Shown here: positions 51,742-56,213 of the stretch, piece after piece
Numbering within the stretch: position 1 is the first letter of the stretch
Layout: each line of letters opens with the position of its first letter
Source: Nitrospira sp.
GTDB taxonomy: Bacteria; Nitrospirota; Nitrospiria; Nitrospirales; Nitrospiraceae
Direction: 5' to 3'
Assembly: GCA_005116815.1 (NCBI GenBank)
Contig: SWDR01000031.1
Span: 18,646-74,858 of the forward strand
DNA: 56,213 nucleotides
Position numbers and translations under genes: made by a program
The notes under the pieces: model-generated
Database searches by the model: none
What the model was told of the DNA's origin: nothing
The model's input: the letters and a program-made list of their open reading frames with translations, nothing else

Positions 51742-54554
51742 TACTGTACTGCCTCCACACAACGCTCGCAGAGGGTGGGATGGCTCACATCCTTCCCTAC
51801 TGCATCACGATAATTCCAGCAACGTTCGCATTTTCCGAAAGAAGACTTTGTCGCCACAATCGCCAATGGGCCTTTGGCCTCGCCACTGGCAATGAGTGTG
51901 ACTTGCGAGACGATGAAGAGCGTGGTCAAATCCTTGTGATAGGACTGAAGAAACTCGTAGGCGTCAGCATCGGCTCGAAGCTCCACCGCCGCCTCCAGTG
52001 ATGACCCGATCACTTTATCCCGCCGACTGCCCTCCAGCACGCCCTGCACCTGCGTACGATAGCCTAACAGCCGCTCCCACCGCTGGGCCAGCTCAGCATC
52101 CTGCCATTGTGGCTGAACCTCCGGGAATGTACTCAGGTGAATGCTGCTCACGCCCTGTTTACCGCCTGGCTGAGTCGCCAGCGTCCGCCAAATTTCTTCT
52201 GCCGTAAAACTCAACACCGGCGCCATCAGCTTCGTCATGGCCATGAGAATCTCGAACAGCACCGTCTGCGATCCACGCCGCACGGGCGAATCGGCCCGGA
52301 ACGTATAGAGACGATCTTTCAGAATATCGAGATAGACGGAACTCAGATCCACCGAGCAGAAATTATTGAGCGCATGGAAGATCGTGTGAAACTCGAAATC
52401 GTCATAGGATTTCCGAACACGCGGGATCAGCTCGCTGAGCCGATGCAGGGCCCAACGGTCCAACTCTGGCAACTGCTCGTAGGGGATGCGGTCCTTCTCC
52501 GGATCGAAGTCGTACAGATTACTCAGCAGAAAACGGCAGGTATTCCTGATCTTTCGATAGGCCTCGATCATATGAGTCAGGATTTCAGGAGAAATCCGGA
52601 GATCGTCGCGATAATCCTGCGCCGACACCCACAGCCGCAGAATTTCTGCGCCGGACTGTTTGATGACGTCCTGCGGCGCGACGACGTTCCCCGCCGACTT
52701 GGACATCTTCTTGCCCTGCCCATCGAGGACGAAACCATGGGTCAGCACGGCCTTGTAGGGCGCGCGGCGATCCGTCACGACCCCGGCCAACAACGCACTG
52801 TGGAACCAACCCCGATGCTGATCCGACCCTTCGAGATAGAGATCGGCCGGCCACCATTTGCGCGGCTTCAGCACGGCGGCGTAGCTCACACCCGACTCAA
52901 ACCAGACGTCGAGGATATCCCGTTCCTTTTCGAAATCATTTCCGCCGCATTTCGAACAGGCCGTGCCCTTGGGCAGGAGATCGGCCGCCGATTGCTCGAA
53001 CCAGACATCGGCCCCTTTGGTTTCCATCAAGGTCGCCAGATGCTCGATCACCGTCGGATCGGCTAGCACAAACCGGCAACCGGTACAGGTAAAACCTGGG
53101 ATCGGCACACCCCAGACCCGCTGCCGCGACAAACACCAATCGGGGCGATTCTGAATCATCCCATTGATCCGATCGCGGCCGTAGGCGGGAATCCAGCGGA
53201 CCCGTTCGATCTCCGCTAACGTTTCTTTCCTGAGATCGTTCGTTTCCATCGACACGAACCACTGTTCGGTGGCGCGGAAGATGACGGGATTCTTGCAGCG
53301 CCAGCAATGGGGATAGGAATGGTTCAGCGAGCCATGGCCCAGCAACCGTCCGTTGGCCTGGAGAAACTCCACGATCTTTGGATTGGCCTTCAACACATGT
53401 TGGCCGGCAAATTCCTTCACGATCTCGGTAAAGCGTCCGCCGTTGTCGACCGGCGCCAGGATCTCCAACTTTTCTCCCGCTGACGCCTTGGCATTGTGTT
53501 CCAGGACCAGGATGTAGTCCTCCATGCCGTGGCCCGGCGCAATATGGACACAGCCGGTTCCCTGCTCAAGCGTCACGAAGTCGCCGAGTAGAATCGGCGA
53601 GAGGCCGGTGCTCATGGGCCGTTGCGTCTCGATCCCTTCGAATCCTTCTTTCCCCTTCTTCACCCCGAATACGCGCGCTCCTTCGAGCTTGCAGGCCTTC
53701 GCCATGCTCTCGACCAGCTTCTCCGCCACGATCAGTACTTCGTCGCCGACCTGGACGAAGGCATAGTCGATATCGGCATGGAGACAGACCGCTTGATTGG
53801 CCGGGAGGGTCCAGGGGGTGGTTGTCCAGATCACGACGGAGACCAGCTTGATACCGCCGGGGAACGAAATGCCAGGGAAGGTCTTGCTCAGCACCGTGGG
53901 GGACGTGACCAGCGGGAACTTCACATAGACCGAGGGAGAGGTGTGGTCTTCATATTCGACTTCCGCCTCAGCCAGAGCTGTCTGGTCCGCCGTGCACCAG
54001 AGCACCGGCTTCAGTCCCTTATAGACACCACCCCGTTCCACGAACTTGCCGAACTCGCGGATGATCGTGGCCTCGTAGCCCGGATTCATCGTGAGATAGG
54101 GTCGTTGCCAATCGCCCAAGATACCGAGCCGCTGAAACTCTTCCCGCTGAATCGTATAGAACTTCTCCGCATATTCCCGGCAGAGTTTGCGAATGGCCGG
54201 AGTATCAAGCGTCTTTTTCTTGTCGCCAAGTTCCTTGAGAACCTGATGTTCGATCGGCAGGCCATGGCAGTCCCATCCCGGCACATAGGGCACCTGGAAG
54301 CCGGCCATCGTCTTCGATTTGATGATGATGTCTTTAAGGATCTTGTTCAGCGCGTGACCGATATGAATCCGGCCATTGGCGTAGGGAGGCCCATCGTGCA
54401 GAACATAAAGCGGCCGGCCTTCCCCCGCCTCCTGGATCTGTTCATACAGACGTTCCTGCTCCCACGAGGCCAGCAACTCAGGCTCCCGCTGCGGCAGGTT
54501 CGCCTTCATAGGGAAATCGGTCTTCGGAAGATTGAGCGTTGCTTTGTAGTCCAT
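51741..54554 (-). CDS. ileS: Isoleucyl-tRNA synthetase
   Basis: A 937-residue class I synthetase. HIGH motif region [19 protein letters not shown], editing domain with the [12 protein letters not shown] segment, KMSKS loop KKMSKSAGN, and a C-terminal zinc ribbon (CERCWNYR and CERCVEAV), as in the bacterial type. It is coupled to lspA. A family A repeat lies upstream, between it and nadA. Confidence 0.97.
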   Translation of the reverse strand: MDYKATLNLPKTDFPMKANLPQREPELLASWEQERLYEQIQEAGEGRPLYVLHDGPPYANGRIHIGHALNKILKDIIIKSKTMAGFQVPYVPGWDCHGLPIEHQVLKELGDKKKTLDTPAIRKLCREYAEKFYTIQREEFQRLGILGDWQRPYLTMNPGYEATIIREFGKFVERGGVYKGLKPVLWCTADQTALAEAEVEYEDHTSPSVYVKFPLVTSPTVLSKTFPGISFPGGIKLVSVVIWTTTPWTLPANQAVCLHADIDYAFVQVGDEVLIVAEKLVESMAKACKLEGARVFGVKKGKEGFEGIETQRPMSTGLSPILLGDFVTLEQGTGCVHIAPGHGMEDYILVLEHNAKASAGEKLEILAPVDNGGRFTEIVKEFAGQHVLKANPKIVEFLQANGRLLGHGSLNHSYPHCWRCKNPVIFRATEQWFVSMETNDLRKETLAEIERVRWIPAYGRDRINGMIQNRPDWCLSRQRVWGVPIPGFTCTGCRFVLADPTVIEHLATLMETKGADVWFEQSAADLLPKGTACSKCGGNDFEKERDILDVWFESGVSYAAVLKPRKWWPADLYLEGSDQHRGWFHSALLAGVVTDRRAPYKAVLTHGFVLDGQGKKMSKSAGNVVAPQDVIKQSGAEILRLWVSAQDYRDDLRISPEILTHMIEAYRKIRNTCRFLLSNLYDFDPEKDRIPYEQLPELDRWALHRLSELIPRVRKSYDDFEFHTIFHALNNFCSVDLSSVYLDILKDRLYTFRADSPVRRGSQTVLFEILMAMTKLMAPVLSFTAEEIWRTLATQPGGKQGVSSIHLSTFPEVQPQWQDAELAQRWERLLGYRTQVQGVLEGSRRDKVIGSSLEAAVELRADADAYEFLQSYHKDLTTLFIVSQVTLIASGEAKGPLAIVATKSSFGKCERCWNYRDAVGKDVSHPTLCERCVEAVQ

Positions 54555-54652
54555 AACCTATTCTGTTCTCTCTCGAAAATCTCAGGCGCGGTTGGAGTCA
54601 GGGGTAGGAATATACCGGAATGGCGGCCGAGGCACCAGCCCATAGCTATGAT

Positions 54653-54779
54653 GCGGGAGCGTCAAAAACGTCTTCCAGCAAGGCCGCAGCGAGCGAAGGG
54701 CCGAGGCGTACCCGGAGGGTACGTTGAGGATCTGAGCGGTGCGAGAACGCAGCTGGAGGCGTTTTTCACGCTCCCGTTA
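54653..54779. repeat. Family A hairpin repeat, copy 8
   Basis: It spans from GCGGGAGCGTCAAAAACG to CGTTTTTCACGCTCCCGTTA, where TTA is the nadA stop on the minus strand. The outer stem is GGGAGCGT with ACGCTCCC, different from the other copies but complementary. The centre is GTACCC-gga-GGGTAC, in reverse orientation. Confidence 0.88.
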
Positions 54780-55880
54780 GCTGACGGCCATCATGCGGTC
54801 CAACGCAATCTTCGCCCACTGCTTCTCATCGTCCGGCACGACGATATGGTTCACCACATGGCCGTCGGCGAGGTTCTCCATCGCCCAGCAGAGATGAGCG
54901 CCATCGATCCGGAACATCGTCGCGCATTGGCATACGGTAGAGGAAAGGAAGAAGACTTTCTTATCGGTCAGGTCGCGCTTCAATCGGTTGACCAGATTCA
55001 ATTCGGTTCCCACCGCCCAGACTGTTCCGGCCGGTGCATCCGTCACCGTGCGGATAATCAATTCTGTGGACCCGGATAGGTCTGCCTTGTTGACGACATC
55101 CTCGTGACATTCCGGATGGACGATGACCTTCCCGTCCGGGTACTGCTTGCGGAAATTGTCGATGTGCACGGGCTGGAACATCTGATGGACGCTGCAATGC
55201 CCCTTCCAGAGAATCAGCTTGGCTCGCTTAATCGCCTCGCGTGTGTTGCCCCCGTTAGGTTGAAAGGGATCCCAGACGATCATCTCTTCTTTCGGCAGCC
55301 CCATTTTGTTGGCCGTGTTGCGACCTAGATGCTCGTCCGGGAAAAAGAGAATCTTTTCACGCCTGGCCCAGGACCATTCGATGACCGCCCTCGCATTAGA
55401 AGAGGTACAGGTAATCCCGCCATGTTCCCCGCAAAACGCTTTGAGCACCGCAGCAGAGTTCACATAGACCGCGGGCATGACGGTTTCTTCCACGGGAAGG
55501 ATGCGACCCAGCGTCTCCCAACATTGATCGACCTGTTCGATGGCCGCCATGTCCGCCATGGAGCAGCCCGCTGCCATGTCTGGGAGGATCACCGTTTGTT
55601 TGGAGCGGCTCAGGATATCGGCGGTCTCGGCCATGAAGTGCACGCCGCAGAAGACGATATAGGGTCGCTCCGATCGCTCGGCTGCCAACTTCGAAAGCAA
55701 GAGGGAATCCCCGCGGAAGTCCGCATGTTCGATGACTTCGTCCCGTTGATAATTATGGCCCAGGATCATGACCCGGTCGCCGAGCACACGCTTCGCCTCA
55801 ACCGTCCGGCGGAACAGTTCCTCCGCAGACAGTTGCTGGTACGATGTGATCGGCTTCGGAAGTGTTGTCAGTGTCTGCAC
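54777..55880 (-). CDS. nadA: Quinolinate synthase
   Basis: A 367-residue [4Fe-4S] enzyme condensing iminoaspartate with dihydroxyacetone phosphate. Cluster cysteines lie in FCGVHFMAET, ITCTSSNA and TVCQCATM, with MAAGCSMADM and VHPECHEDVV as family marks. The start is GTG at 55880 preceded by GAGGAAA, behind a good promoter. It shows NAD is made from aspartate here, with nadD at 31793. Confidence 0.95.
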   Translation of the reverse strand: MQTLTTLPKPITSYQQLSAEELFRRTVEAKRVLGDRVMILGHNYQRDEVIEHADFRGDSLLLSKLAAERSERPYIVFCGVHFMAETADILSRSKQTVILPDMAAGCSMADMAAIEQVDQCWETLGRILPVEETVMPAVYVNSAAVLKAFCGEHGGITCTSSNARAVIEWSWARREKILFFPDEHLGRNTANKMGLPKEEMIVWDPFQPNGGNTREAIKRAKLILWKGHCSVHQMFQPVHIDNFRKQYPDGKVIVHPECHEDVVNKADLSGSTELIIRTVTDAPAGTVWAVGTELNLVNRLKRDLTDKKVFFLSSTVCQCATMFRIDGAHLCWAMENLADGHVVNHIVVPDDEKQWAKIALDRMMAVS

Positions 55881-55911
55881 AGTTTCCTCTACTCAAGAAC
55901 GTAAGGAGCTG

Positions 55912-55940
55912 ATTCTACGTTAGGACTCCCCCACAATCAA
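55912..55940 (-). promoter_or_regulatory. Sigma-70 type promoter of nadA
   Basis: On the minus strand: -35 TTGATT (55940-55935), 17-bp spacer, -10 TAGAAT (55917-55912). Expected start near 55905, about 25 bases before the GTG. Confidence 0.65.
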
Positions 55941-56015
55941 TAAACCGGCCGCCGCAAGGAAGTCCTAGACTGCCAATGGTCCACTCGGTTCGATCACGGT
56001 AGGCCTAATACCCCG

Positions 56016-56044
56016 TTGACAACGAGGGGGGCTGGCGATACGAT
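56016..56044 (+). promoter_or_regulatory. Sigma-70 type promoter driving the TPP riboswitch
   Basis: -35 TTGACA (56016-56021), exact 17-bp spacer, -10 TACGAT (56039-56044). Expected transcription start near 56051, immediately before the aptamer. Confidence 0.8.
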
Positions 56045-56052
56045 TCTCAGTC

Positions 56053-56138
56053 GAAGCTAGGGGAGCCATACGGCTGAGAGTCCGCCCAAACGGACGACCC
56101 TCAAAACCTGAACTGGGTAATACCAGCGTAGGGAAGCG
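56053..56138 (+). promoter_or_regulatory. TPP (THI element) riboswitch
   Basis: The aptamer begins near GAAGCTAGGGGAGCC, with CGGCTGAGAGT, a small hairpin (GTCCG/CGGAC), ACCCTCAAAACCTGAACTGG and the highly conserved GGTAATACCAGCGTAGGGAAG. It senses thiamine pyrophosphate and usually controls thiC or other thiamine synthesis or uptake genes; the controlled gene lies beyond the right edge. A protein reading frame drawn across it on the minus strand is spurious. Confidence 0.95.
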
Positions 56139-56163
56139 AGAACAACTGAACGACGTTGATCTT

Positions 56164-56199
56164 GCCGCACCCTCTAGCCTCAGGTGCGGCTTTTTTATT
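56164..56199 (+). terminator. Expression-platform terminator of the TPP riboswitch
   Basis: GCCGCACC (56164-56171) pairs with GGTGCGGC (56183-56190) over an 11-base loop and is followed by TTTTTT. It lies about 25 bases after the aptamer, consistent with control by transcription termination. Confidence 0.9.
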
Positions 56200-56213
56200 G
56201 GACGAATCAGCAA

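Noticed and set aside
55965-56213. 82-codon minus-strand frame at the right edge
   Set aside because: Lies across the TPP riboswitch and terminator, which explain the sequence fully.

Overview
This is a GC-rich bacterial chromosome segment packed with housekeeping genes. It shows no prophage, no integrase or transposase, no CRISPR array, and no rRNA or tRNA gene that I could recognise. Gene content, the dense short operons, the dispersed 125-bp hairpin repeats and the MacAB/FtsX-type transporters suggest a Nitrospira-like member of Nitrospirota. That assignment is inference: no nitrification gene lies in the window.

Layout. 1-6.2 kb: a 5'-truncated dipeptide epimerase, a DUF3565 protein, a beta-hydroxyacid dehydrogenase, a pilin-like gene coupled to a HAMP-like membrane protein, a GlcG/HbpS-type secreted protein coupled to a lipoprotein, a small orphan ORF and a secreted beta-helix protein. 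6.2-15.5 kb: coaE, trxB, an odd chimera of a ThiI N-terminus with a sigma-54 activator AAA+ domain, a giant DUF2339 membrane protein with three 173-residue repeats, an indoleamine 2,3-dioxygenase and a ParE-like toxin-antitoxin pair. 15.5-31.8 kb: mutS2; the glycolytic operon gap-pgk-tpiA-secG; ilvE; PilZ; the rplU-rpmA-obgE-proB block; a CBS protein behind a sigma-28-like promoter; a MEKHLA protein; leuC-leuD plus a conserved membrane-anchored protein; and a corA remnant. 31.8-41.6 kb: nadD-rsfS-lapAB-like, bioB, a GAF histidine kinase, an FtsX-type permease, a LuxR-type HTH, dihydroorotate dehydrogenase and an ABC ATPase. 41.7-56.2 kb: comF, fmdB-like, a small HTH, an orphan mraZ, rusA, an HD-GYP phosphodiesterase, a macAB-type efflux operon, a coiled-coil lipoprotein, uppP, lspA-ileS, nadA, and at the right edge a TPP riboswitch with its promoter and terminator, whose target gene lies outside the window.

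The most distinctive feature is a family of about 125-bp imperfect palindromes (eight clear copies). They have a conserved GTACCC/GGGTAC centre and a GGC-rich arm, and their outer stems change in a compensatory way from copy to copy. Most copies sit flush against stop codons, often supplying the TAG or TAA itself. One lies between convergent uppP and lspA and touches both stops. One forms the breakpoint of a 5'-truncated corA. They look like bidirectional terminators that are also mobile or recombinogenic. A second family (a GC-rich arm reading CTGCGCGCGTCCAACGAGGG) is nested in one copy and occurs alone elsewhere.

How the genes work together: central carbon metabolism and secretion (gap operon), translation and ribosome assembly (rplU, rpmA, obgE, rsfS, ileS), cofactor supply (coaE, bioB, nadD, nadA, TPP riboswitch), leucine/isoleucine/proline synthesis (leuCD, ilvE, proB) and envelope maintenance (uppP, lspA, lapAB-like, MacAB-type and FtsX-type transporters). 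A scatter of signalling proteins (PilZ, HD-GYP, GAF kinase, sigma-54 AAA+, CBS, MEKHLA) suggests a motile, c-di-GMP-regulated bacterium.
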